In this document: piece by piece, positions 1 through 6,849 of the stretch
Numbering within the stretch: position 1 is the stretch's first letter
Layout of the letters: each line of letters starts with the position of its first letter
DNA from: Bacteroidales bacterium
GTDB lineage: Bacteria; Bacteroidota; Bacteroidia; Bacteroidales; JAFGXI01
Length of the DNA: 12,680 bases
Direction: 5' to 3'
Assembly: GCA_026985625.1 (NCBI GenBank)
Contig: JALSQC010000150.1
Span: forward strand, 1-12,680
The notes under the pieces: generated by a model
Told to the model about the DNA's origin: nothing
The model's database searches: none
Seen by the model: the letters and a program-made list of their open reading frames with translations, nothing else
Translations under genes and position numbers: made by a program

Positions 1-1192
1 TATCGTTTATTTTAAGATTAATTACGTCCATACCTGCACCCCAATATCCCACATAAAATAGCGAATCGTTATCGATAAATAAACCTGCAATTTCTTTATA
101 CGACAAGCCATTACTTGTAGTCATCGATTTAAATTTCTTTTTCTTTATATCAATTTTATCTAAACCGCCTCCATAAGTTCCTACCCATAAAATTTTAGAC
201 CTATCTTGATATAACGATAAAATTACATTATGGCTTAAGCTTTCGCTTGACATAGGGTCGTTTTTGTATGTATAAATTTTATTTTCTTTAAAATCGAATT
301 TGTTTAATCCTCCATTATAAGTTCCAATCCACAGGTTTCCTTTATGATCTAGCAACAGGCTTGTTATATAGTTATTACTTATTGAGTTTTTTTCGTTGTC
401 ATGAAAATATTTTATAAATGTTTTTGTTTTTGTTATATAATAATTTAATCCGTTATTTGTTCCTACCCATAAATTTCCTTTTTTATCTCTAACAATTGCA
501 TTTACATTATTATCGCTTATGTTTGAATTTTGCGTATCGTATGTTTTAGGTTGCTCAAATCCTACGTCAAAATATTGTAATCCTTGATTTGAACCTATCC
601 ACAAGTTTCCTAACGAGTCGCTTATTATTGGTAATGGGTTTTCGCTTTTTGATTCGTTAAAATAATCGTAATTATTTTCGTAGATATAGAATTTACCGGT
701 ACGAGTATCTAATTTATTTAGGTCTTTTGGAGTTTTTATCCATATAAAACCTTTTTTATCTACATATAAACCAAGAATATTATTATTGCTTAACGAATTT
801 GGATCTGTCGGATCTGATAAATATCGTGTAATTTTATTTGTTTTTTTATCTAATTTATTTAATCCGGCACGTGTTCCTATCCATATATTATTATGTGTGT
901 CTTCGGTAATAGCATTAATCCAGTTATCTGACAGCGAATTTTTATCAAGTATTTTATTTGAATAAACTTTAAATGGTTTTGTAGATATTCCGGAGTATTT
1001 ATTTAAACCGCTTTGTGTTCCTAACCAAATAAATCCTTCGGAGTCTTGATATATACAATTTACTGTTAATTGCGATAATCCATCGTCTAAGCCAAATCTT
1101 TCAAATCTTAAATTACTATTTTGCGAGGTAACAATTAAAGATTCAAAAATAAAAAATATAAAATATATGTATTTTAATATAATTTTATTCAC
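1..1192 (-). CDS. Two-component regulator propeller (Reg_prop) sensor protein, N-terminal part, cut by window edge
   Basis: Minus-strand reading frame open from a GTG at 1192-1190 to the left edge (397 codons plus one base). A TAA lies immediately upstream in frame, so the GTG is the likely start. Residues 1-23 look like a signal peptide (lysines, then a Phe/Ile-rich core, ending near VTSQ). The rest is a beta-propeller of Reg_prop repeats: W-[LIV]-[GK]-[TS] signatures at about residues 56, 104, 151, 198, 242, 288 and 336, plus a degenerate YVGY at 380, spaced 44-48 residues. Each is preceded by an N-x-[IV]-x-x-[ILV]-x-x-[DE]-x-x-[GN] segment and followed by GLNK/GLDK. In Bacteroidota such propellers form the periplasmic sensor of hybrid histidine kinases or of proteins with LytTR or LuxR-like outputs; family members usually carry about 12-14 repeats, a Y_Y_Y domain and a membrane helix. 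All of that would lie left of the window, so the output domain and ligand are unknown. It lies 72 bases downstream of the UbiD gene on the same strand, with no clear promoter or terminator between. Confidence 0.85.
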   Translation of the reverse strand, partial: MNKIILKYIYFIFFIFESLIVTSQNSNLRFERFGLDDGLSQLTVNCIYQDSEGFIWLGTQSGLNKYSGISTKPFKVYSNKILDKNSLSDNWINAITEDTHNNIWIGTRAGLNKLDKKTNKITRYLSDPTDPNSLSNNNILGLYVDKKGFIWIKTPKDLNKLDTRTGKFYIYENNYDYFNESKSENPLPIISDSLGNLWIGSNQGLQYFDVGFEQPKTYDTQNSNISDNNVNAIVRDKKGNLWVGTNNGLNYYITKTKTFIKYFHDNEKNSISNNYITSLLLDHKGNLWIGTYNGGLNKFDFKENKIYTYKNDPMSSESLSHNVILSLYQDRSKILWVGTYGGGLDKIDIKKKKFKSMTTSNGLSYKEIAGLFIDNDSLFYVGYWGAGMDVINLKIND

Positions 1193-1264
1193 TTATACTT
1201 GTATTATGAATGCTAAAATAATATTTTATTATCATTTTTTATTAAAAACTTAAAAATAATTAAA

Positions 1265-3160
1265 TTATTTAACATCGGCTCCTTTCGACAAAACAAGTTT
1301 TTTATACTTTTTCGATGGCGATTCTATAAATTTATTAAATGGTAATTTATTCCATATTTTATCTATTTTGGTAATGGTATCGTCATCTGATACAACTATG
1401 TTAGGCCAATTGCGTTCGAAATTATCGTTTTGTTTTGTTTTTCGTGTTCCGTCTATAAATATTGTTGATAAATTTTGATTTTTTAATATTTTACAATCTC
1501 TACCTGCATCTATATTTCCCGAGACTATCCATGTTGTCTGAAATAAGTCGGTTATATCAACAATATCGTCAACAATTATTATTGCTTTTATTTTTTTTAT
1601 ATTTTGTTCTTCGTATAATTTATTTATAAAGATATCTATTTTAAATTTTATATCTTTTTTTATCGAAATAATTAAAATTGATATTTTGTTTTTTATTAAG
1701 TCTGCATTTATATCTGATATTTCTGTAAATGTTTGTTTTAATTTGTTGATATTAATTTCGGGATTTAAAAAATTATAGTTTTTTAATATTCTTTCTTGTT
1801 TTGTTTTTATAGTAAGGTCTATACACATTTTTCCTCCGTATGCAAATTTATCCGACGAGTGGTCTAAAACGTCCATAGGACCTTTGCTAAATGTTATATC
1901 CTCGGACGGAATTACATTTTCGGTAAAAGTTTTTGCTAAAAGTTTATAGTCGTCTATGTTTATATTTTTATCGGTAATAATTGTAATTTTATTAAACATC
2001 ATTTGTCCTGCTCCCCATAACGAGTTTGCTACTTTTATTGCGTGTCCCGAGAATTGTTTATTTATGCTAATTATTGATATATTATGGGCAACGCCTGCAA
2101 ATGGCAGATTTATATTTGTAATTTCGGGTAGCATCGATAATTTTATAGGCGAAAGAAAAATGCGTTCTGTAGCTTTTCCTATCCATGCATCTTCTTGTGG
2201 CGGAATACCAACAATTGTTGCCGGATAAATAGCATCTTTTTTGTGAGTTATACAAGTAATATTAAATTTAGGATACCAATCGGCTAATGAATAAAATCCT
2301 GTATGGTCGCCAAAAGGTCCTTCAAAAATAAGCTCTTCCGATGTATCTACGTATCCCTCTATTATAAAATCGGCATCGGCAGGAACCTCTATATCGTTAG
2401 TAATACATTTTACAAGTTCTACTTTATTTTTTTGTAAAAATCCCGACAACATAAATTCGTCAATATTATCGGGTAATGGTGCTGTTGCTGCATAAGTATT
2501 TACAGGGTTACCTCCAATTGCAACCGATACAGGCATTTTTTTCCCGAGTTTTTTATACTCGTTATAATGTCGTGCCCCTACTTTATGCAAATGCCAGTGC
2601 ATAGCTGTTAAATTTTTATCAAAAATTTGCATTCTATACATTCCTACATTTCGTATTTTTGTTACGGGGTCTTTTGTTATAACCATAGGTAATGTTATAA
2701 ATTTACCTCCATCCTCGGGCCAGCATTTTAATACAGGTATTTTGTTTATATCAGGATTTAAGTTTATAATTTCTTGACATTTTCCTTTTGTTCGTTTTAC
2801 ACGAGGCATCCACGAACTCATTTCTTTTAATGCAGGTAAAAGTTTAAGTTTGTCGATTATATTAGTTTTTGGCTCGGCTATTTTTGTAAAAAGCAATTTA
2901 ATATCTTTGCCAATATCGTCTAAATTATTAACTCCAAGAGCTAAACAAACTCGTTTATACGAACCAAATAAATTTGTAACTACAGGGAAATCGGTTCCTG
3001 TGTTTTCAAATAATAATGCTTTGTTTTGATTTAAACTTTTTGAGACTCTATCGGTAATCTCTGTAATTTCCAACTCCGGATTTATTTTATTTTTTATACG
3101 TATTAGCTCGTTATTTTTTTCTAATACATAAATAAATTCTTTTAGCGATTTAAAAGCCAT
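1265..3160 (-). CDS. ubiD: UbiD-family prenylated-FMN-dependent decarboxylase (long Bacteroidota form)
   Basis: 631 residues resembling E. coli UbiD (about 497) along most of its length. UbiD enzymes decarboxylate aromatic or unsaturated acids using prenylated FMN supplied by UbiX; in ubiquinone-free Bacteroidota the physiological acid, possibly a quinone precursor, is uncertain. Visible landmarks: NVGMYRMQ at 171-178 (Arg176 region binds cofactor and metal), a Trp-His-rich stretch at 189-198, and the active-site motif EGPFGDHTG at 280-288 with Glu280 and Asp285, part of the family R-E-D catalytic set. The extra length lies in the C-terminal third: the segment at about 392-457 (IITDKNINIDDY, then CIDLTIKTKQER) resembles about 525-590 (IIIVDDIVDITDL, then FIDGTRKTKQ and ERNWP), suggesting a duplicated C-terminal module. 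The start ATG at 3160 fits the family N-terminus (short lead, then LKEFIYVLEK). It diverges from the Nudix gene across 70 bases. No ubiX is in the window. The family is certain; the substrate is not. Confidence 0.9.
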   Translation of the reverse strand: MAFKSLKEFIYVLEKNNELIRIKNKINPELEITEITDRVSKSLNQNKALLFENTGTDFPVVTNLFGSYKRVCLALGVNNLDDIGKDIKLLFTKIAEPKTNIIDKLKLLPALKEMSSWMPRVKRTKGKCQEIINLNPDINKIPVLKCWPEDGGKFITLPMVITKDPVTKIRNVGMYRMQIFDKNLTAMHWHLHKVGARHYNEYKKLGKKMPVSVAIGGNPVNTYAATAPLPDNIDEFMLSGFLQKNKVELVKCITNDIEVPADADFIIEGYVDTSEELIFEGPFGDHTGFYSLADWYPKFNITCITHKKDAIYPATIVGIPPQEDAWIGKATERIFLSPIKLSMLPEITNINLPFAGVAHNISIISINKQFSGHAIKVANSLWGAGQMMFNKITIITDKNINIDDYKLLAKTFTENVIPSEDITFSKGPMDVLDHSSDKFAYGGKMCIDLTIKTKQERILKNYNFLNPEININKLKQTFTEISDINADLIKNKISILIISIKKDIKFKIDIFINKLYEEQNIKKIKAIIIVDDIVDITDLFQTTWIVSGNIDAGRDCKILKNQNLSTIFIDGTRKTKQNDNFERNWPNIVVSDDDTITKIDKIWNKLPFNKFIESPSKKYKKLVLSKGADVK

Positions 3161-3215
3161 ATTTATTAAATTGTGCGATAAAGATAATTATTATTTATTA
3201 AATAAAAATTAATAT

Positions 3216-3223
3216 TAATTTTG
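3216..3223 (+). promoter_or_regulatory. Candidate -7 promoter element (TAATTTTG) for the YciB-Nudix gene
   Basis: The octamer matches the Bacteroidota -7 consensus TAnnTTTG exactly and ends 7 bases before the ATG at 3231. If used, the transcript would start almost at the start codon, giving a leaderless or nearly leaderless mRNA. No clear TTTG -33 element is seen at the usual 19-21 base spacing, which lowers confidence. Confidence 0.35.
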
Positions 3224-3230
3224 TAAAGAT

Positions 3231-4292
3231 ATGACTAAATTAAATTTACTAAAAAAATTACTACCCGGTTTTTTGCCAATATTTATTTTTATTGCTGTTG
3301 ACGAAATTTGGGGAACAATTGCAGGAATTATATTTGCCATTGCTTTTGGTATTATTTATTTAATATTTAATTACATAAAAGAAAAAAAAATCGACAAATT
3401 TGTTATTGCCGACACTTCGCTTATTATTATTCTTGGTGGCATTTCTATTGTTCTAAAAAACGATACTTTTTTTAAATTAAAACCTGCTTTTGTAGAAACT
3501 ATTTTGGTTGCTATATTAGGATACTCGGGGTTTTCGTCGAATAATATTATTCTTAAAATGACAAGTCATTACGTTAAGGGTGTAGAATTTAACAATTTGC
3601 AAATAAAGCAAATTACTCGAAACTTAAAAGTCTTGTTTTTTATTTTTTTAATACATACTATTTTAATCTATTATTCGGTTTATTTTATGTCTGATGAGGG
3701 TTGGGCTTTTATATCGGGAGCTTTATTTTATATAATTTTTGCAGTTTTTTTTATTTTCGAATATGTAAGAACAAGACTTTTTACCGATACGTCGGTAGAA
3801 TATTTGCCTGTTATAGACGAAAAAGGTAATTTTATAAAAAAAGAAACTCGTAAAAATGTTCATAACGGAAGTAAATTATTACACCCTGTTGTTCATCTGC
3901 ATTTTATTGTTGATAATAAAATTTTGTTACAAAAACGTAGTAAAAATAAAAAAATAATGCCCGGTAAGTGGGATACCTCTGTAGGTGGTCATGTTTCTTT
4001 TGGCGAAAGTATAGAGGAGTCGTTATTACGAGAAACATCTGAAGAGGTTGGTGTTCGTAATTTTAATTATAAATTTTTTAAACAATATATTTGGGAGAGT
4101 GATATAGAACGCGAAATGGTTTTCTCTTTTATTTGTTTTGATAATAAAGATTTTGCTTGCAGTAAAACCGAAATTGAAGAATGTAAGTTTTGGTCAAAAA
4201 AAGAAATAGAAAAAAATAGAGATAAAAAAATATTTACTCCAAATTTTTTAATTGAATTTGATATTTTAGTAAAAAACCAAATTTTAAAATAG
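3231..4292 (+). CDS. Membrane protein: YciB/septation-protein-A-like domain fused to an IPP-isomerase-type Nudix hydrolase domain
   Basis: 353 residues in two parts. Residues about 8-185 are hydrophobic with five or so membrane segments (about 13-47, 58-75, 86-100, 133-151, 158-180). They resemble E. coli YciB (septation protein A) by order: a FLP motif near the start, a basic loop ending in the second helix, then GG-x6-ND-x-F-x-K-x-K at 69-84. YciB acts in the inner membrane in cell-envelope synthesis. Residues about 215-335 form a soluble Nudix domain of the YfcD/IPP-isomerase kind: HPVVHLHFIV, ILLQKRS, then PGKWDTSVGG, and a Nudix box at 253-275 (G-x5-E-x7-RETSEEVGV) with metal-binding Glu268, Glu271 and Glu272. 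The third box position is Thr where an aliphatic residue is usual. Nudix domains hydrolyse or isomerise diphosphate-linked substrates; an isoprenoid diphosphate is plausible here but not shown. The stop codon overlaps the next gene's start by one base, so the two are probably co-translated. Domain calls are firm for Nudix, fair for YciB. Confidence 0.82.
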   Translation: MTKLNLLKKLLPGFLPIFIFIAVDEIWGTIAGIIFAIAFGIIYLIFNYIKEKKIDKFVIADTSLIIILGGISIVLKNDTFFKLKPAFVETILVAILGYSGFSSNNIILKMTSHYVKGVEFNNLQIKQITRNLKVLFFIFLIHTILIYYSVYFMSDEGWAFISGALFYIIFAVFFIFEYVRTRLFTDTSVEYLPVIDEKGNFIKKETRKNVHNGSKLLHPVVHLHFIVDNKILLQKRSKNKKIMPGKWDTSVGGHVSFGESIEESLLRETSEEVGVRNFNYKFFKQYIWESDIEREMVFSFICFDNKDFACSKTEIEECKFWSKKEIEKNRDKKIFTPNFLIEFDILVKNQILK

Positions 4293-5389
4293 TGAAAATT
4301 GCAATCTTAGGAACCCGCGGAATACCAAATAACTACGGAGGATTTGAGGAATTTGCCGAATATCTCTCGGTAGAATTATCTAATCGCGGACATACGGTTG
4401 TAGTTTATAATCCTAATTATCACTTTTATAACAAGCATAGTTACAATAAAGTAAAAATTGTAAAAAAATATTATCCCGAGAAAAAATTAGGAAATTTTGC
4501 CAGCTTTATATACGACTTTATTTGTTTAAAAGATGCATTAAAAAATAAGTTTGATATTATTCTCGAATGTGGATATGGTAGTGTTGCAATATCTTATTTA
4601 TTGCTACCAATAAAAAAATCAACAATATTTACAAATATGGACGGAATGGAATGGCAGCGTGGCAAATGGAACTTATTTACAAAAAAAATATTAAAAATAT
4701 CAGAAAAAATCGCTGTAAAAAAATCGCATTTTTTAATCTCCGATAATTCGTGTGTCCAAGGTTATTATAAAGCAAAATACCAAAAAGACTCGTTTTTTAT
4801 TCCATACGGAACAATAATTCCCAACCATTTTGATAAAAATATTTTAAAAAATTATAATGTCGATGAAAATAATTATTTTTTAATAATTGCACGTTTGGAA
4901 CACGAAAATAATGTCAGAACAATTATACGCGGCATTACCAAATTAAACAATAATATAAAAATTTTAATAGTAAGTAATCCCAACACTAAATTCGGAAAAA
5001 AAACTTTAAAAAAATTTATCGATTATAAAAATGTAATATTTTTAGGAAGCATTTACGATATTAATATACTTAACTCATTACGTTTTTTCTCAAAAGCTTA
5101 TTTTCACGGACATTCGATAGGTGGAACAAATCCGTCGTTATTAGAGGCTATGGCTTGTAAAAGTTTTATAATATCTCACGATAATATATTTAATAAATCT
5201 GTGCTTGGCAACGATGCTTTATTTTTTAAAACCGATAACGATATTACTAACATTTTAAGCAATTTAGACAAATTATTAAAAAATAAAGAGCAATTTACAA
5301 CTAATAATCTAAAAAAAATTAAGCAGAATTATATGTGGAAAATAATTGCCGATAAATACGAAAATATTTTTATTAATGCTATAAATTAA
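4292..5389 (+). CDS. GT4-type glycosyltransferase with N-terminal DUF1972 (Cps2T/rhamnosyltransferase-like) domain
   Basis: 365 residues starting at a GTG that shares its first base with the upstream stop (TAGTG), a layout typical of translational coupling. The start is set by the family N-terminus: MKIAILGTRGIP followed by NNYGGFEE (residues 1-20) is the DUF1972 signature, a glycine-rich acceptor-side loop also seen in beta-1,4-rhamnosyltransferase Cps2T. DUF1972 covers about 1-175 and includes NMDGMEWQRGKW at 115-126. The C-terminal Rossmann half (about 190-345) has IIARLEHENN at 198-207 and the donor-sugar site HGHSIGGTNPSLLEAMA at 272-288, with Glu285 as the conserved nucleotide-sugar-binding acid. 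No signal peptide or membrane helix is seen, so it is cytoplasmic or peripherally membrane-bound. The likely role is addition of a deoxyhexose to a lipid-linked glycan or envelope polysaccharide. No other polysaccharide genes lie nearby, so donor and acceptor remain unknown. It converges with the DUF438 gene across 26 bases. Confidence 0.88.
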   Translation: MKIAILGTRGIPNNYGGFEEFAEYLSVELSNRGHTVVVYNPNYHFYNKHSYNKVKIVKKYYPEKKLGNFASFIYDFICLKDALKNKFDIILECGYGSVAISYLLLPIKKSTIFTNMDGMEWQRGKWNLFTKKILKISEKIAVKKSHFLISDNSCVQGYYKAKYQKDSFFIPYGTIIPNHFDKNILKNYNVDENNYFLIIARLEHENNVRTIIRGITKLNNNIKILIVSNPNTKFGKKTLKKFIDYKNVIFLGSIYDINILNSLRFFSKAYFHGHSIGGTNPSLLEAMACKSFIISHDNIFNKSVLGNDALFFKTDNDITNILSNLDKLLKNKEQFTTNNLKKIKQNYMWKIIADKYENIFINAIN

Positions 5390-5415
5390 CTTTATAACTT
5401 TTTTATAAAAACATA

Positions 5416-6603
5416 TTACCAATCTAACAATTTTCTTTCGCCTTTTATTTTTTGAATATCAGATATTTCTTGCGATACCTCAAGAACTCCTTTATACGTA
5501 TTATTTTTATCTCTAACGGCAAAATACTTTATTAATACATATTTTTTGCCCATTTTAATCCAAAACGATGCAATATCTTTTTCGCCTTTTTTAAACGACT
5601 CTACAATTTTATTAACGACATTAACACTTTCGTGAGGATGACAATTTTGAACTGTTCTACCTATTACCCCTACTGTTCTCGGAAAAATTCTGTGTTTTGG
5701 TGCCGAGTAATATTTTACCCTATTATTATTATCAACAAATGTAATATCAACCGGTAAATGAGTAAAAATCAACTCTAATTGTTCAATTGTTAATTCTCCC
5801 GTATCAAGTTTTATTTTTAACGACTTATCTGTTAAATTGTCATCTGTTTTTACAATATTATTAATTTTAACATAAAACAAACCTTCTTTTGCTAACTGAT
5901 TAAGCATTTTTTTAAAAATATCCTTATTAATAGTCTCAAGCATTACGGGATATAATATTTTTTCTTCGCGAAAAATAATTGTATTGATATTAAAATAGAC
6001 TTTACTTATGTAAATATTAAACAAATCTATATCTATAGATTTCGATTTTAATATATTAATTGCGTTTTTTATATTCTTTCTAATATCATCATGGAACGAC
6101 CACATTAATTTTACACATTTATGATATTTCCAATTATTCTCTATCTCGGGAAATAATATATTTTCTTTTACGGTATAATGTTGTGTAAATTCTTGTAATT
6201 CTAAAAAAACATCAATTAGTATATCAACAATGTTACTACTAAGTTTTTTATTTATATCTTTTAAATATTTTCGCGAGTTTATAAGGTGTTGTTTTACTTT
6301 TTTATTATCTCTAATTAAGTAATCTATTAATGAATTTTTGTCGTAATTATACGATACATAATCGTTAAAGTGCTTAAACAATATATTAAATAATTTATTC
6401 GAGACTATCTTTATATCATTAATATTAATACCTGCATCAAATAAATTATCAAAAACAGGCAAAACATCTTCGGGCAAGAATATTGTATCTAAAATATTGT
6501 ATTTTGTCAACAATTCCTTTTTTTTATCACTTTTTAATAGTGCTTTAGAATAATTGGTTAAGTTGTCTACTCTTATTTTAGCATTATTTGTAAATTCCGA
6601 CAT
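5416..6603 (-). CDS. DUF438-hemerythrin (HHE)-PAS domain protein, probable NO/O2-responsive non-haem iron protein
   Basis: 395 residues, cytoplasmic. The N-terminal part (about 15-90) is helical and corresponds to DUF438. About 95-235 is a hemerythrin-like four-helix bundle with candidate diiron ligands: His106, His142 and Glu147 in HYTVKENILFPEIE, His171 in HDDIRK, and Glu213/Glu214 in REEKILYP. In the last motif the position equivalent to His142 is Ile, so the site does not have the full canonical His set. About 280-395 is a PAS domain of the PAS_10 kind, with ITFVDNNNRVKYYS, then HRIFPRTVGVIGR, NCHPHES, and the family ending GERKLLDW, which shows that the C-terminus is complete. Proteins of this build are often linked to nitrosative stress; no reaction has been settled. 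The position behind the nitric oxide reductase and its Rrf2 regulator supports a role in NO sensing or in repair of iron centres, but it is separated from them by a terminator and lacks the shared palindrome. The family call is strong; the function is inferred. Confidence 0.87.
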   Translation of the reverse strand: MSEFTNNAKIRVDNLTNYSKALLKSDKKKELLTKYNILDTIFLPEDVLPVFDNLFDAGININDIKIVSNKLFNILFKHFNDYVSYNYDKNSLIDYLIRDNKKVKQHLINSRKYLKDINKKLSSNIVDILIDVFLELQEFTQHYTVKENILFPEIENNWKYHKCVKLMWSFHDDIRKNIKNAINILKSKSIDIDLFNIYISKVYFNINTIIFREEKILYPVMLETINKDIFKKMLNQLAKEGLFYVKINNIVKTDDNLTDKSLKIKLDTGELTIEQLELIFTHLPVDITFVDNNNRVKYYSAPKHRIFPRTVGVIGRTVQNCHPHESVNVVNKIVESFKKGEKDIASFWIKMGKKYVLIKYFAVRDKNNTYKGVLEVSQEISDIQKIKGERKLLDW

Positions 6604-6646
6604 ATTATTTAATTAAAAATGTTTTAATTTAAATTAATCTATAAGT

Positions 6647-6654
6647 CAAATATA
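6647..6654 (-). promoter_or_regulatory. Candidate -7 promoter element (TATATTTG) for the DUF438-hemerythrin gene
   Basis: On the minus strand the octamer matches TAnnTTTG exactly, 43 bases upstream of the ATG at 6603. No TTTG or TTG lies at the expected -33 spacing; the nearest TTG is about 31 bases away. The gene follows a terminator, so some promoter is expected in this stretch. Confidence 0.35.
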
Positions 6655-6784
6655 TTTATTTTTTTAGATTTAATAATATTTTAAACAAAAATAATACTTA
6701 AATTAAAATCATATAAGTTAATCTTAATTATGCATATTGTAATAATAATTAAAGATTCATCAAATAATTGATTTTTTTTAGTAT

Positions 6785-6821
6785 TAAATAAAAAATAAGT
6801 CTGATAAAATTTACCAGACTT
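6785..6821 (-). terminator. Rho-independent terminator of the nitric oxide reductase gene
   Basis: On the minus strand, 29 bases after the norB stop codon, AAGTCTGG pairs with TCAGACTT and three further A/T pairs close inward: an 11-bp stem with one G-T pair and a 3-base loop (6797-6821). A T-rich tract follows (6785-6796). It separates norB from the DUF438 gene, implying separate transcripts. Confidence 0.82.
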
Positions 6822-6849
6822 ATATATTATAAATATTTAAGATTTTGTA

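Noticed and set aside
1..1192. The regular 44-48 residue periodicity as a DNA tandem repeat or CRISPR-like array
   Set aside because: The repeats are diverged at the DNA level and explained by propeller protein repeats.
1205..1240. A/T-rich near-palindrome between ubiD and the propeller gene
   Set aside because: No G-C pairs and no clear T-tract; expected by chance in sequence this A/T-rich.
1956..2228. Plus-strand open frame of 90 codons opposite ubiD
   Set aside because: It lies wholly antisense to a well-conserved UbiD coding region and matches no known family; it is a by-product of the opposite strand.
5391..5409. Inverted repeat TTTATAA-N5-TTATAAA between the convergent glycosyltransferase and DUF438 genes
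   Set aside because: It is A/T-only and has no T-tract after the stem, so it is too weak to call a terminator, although one is expected somewhere here.
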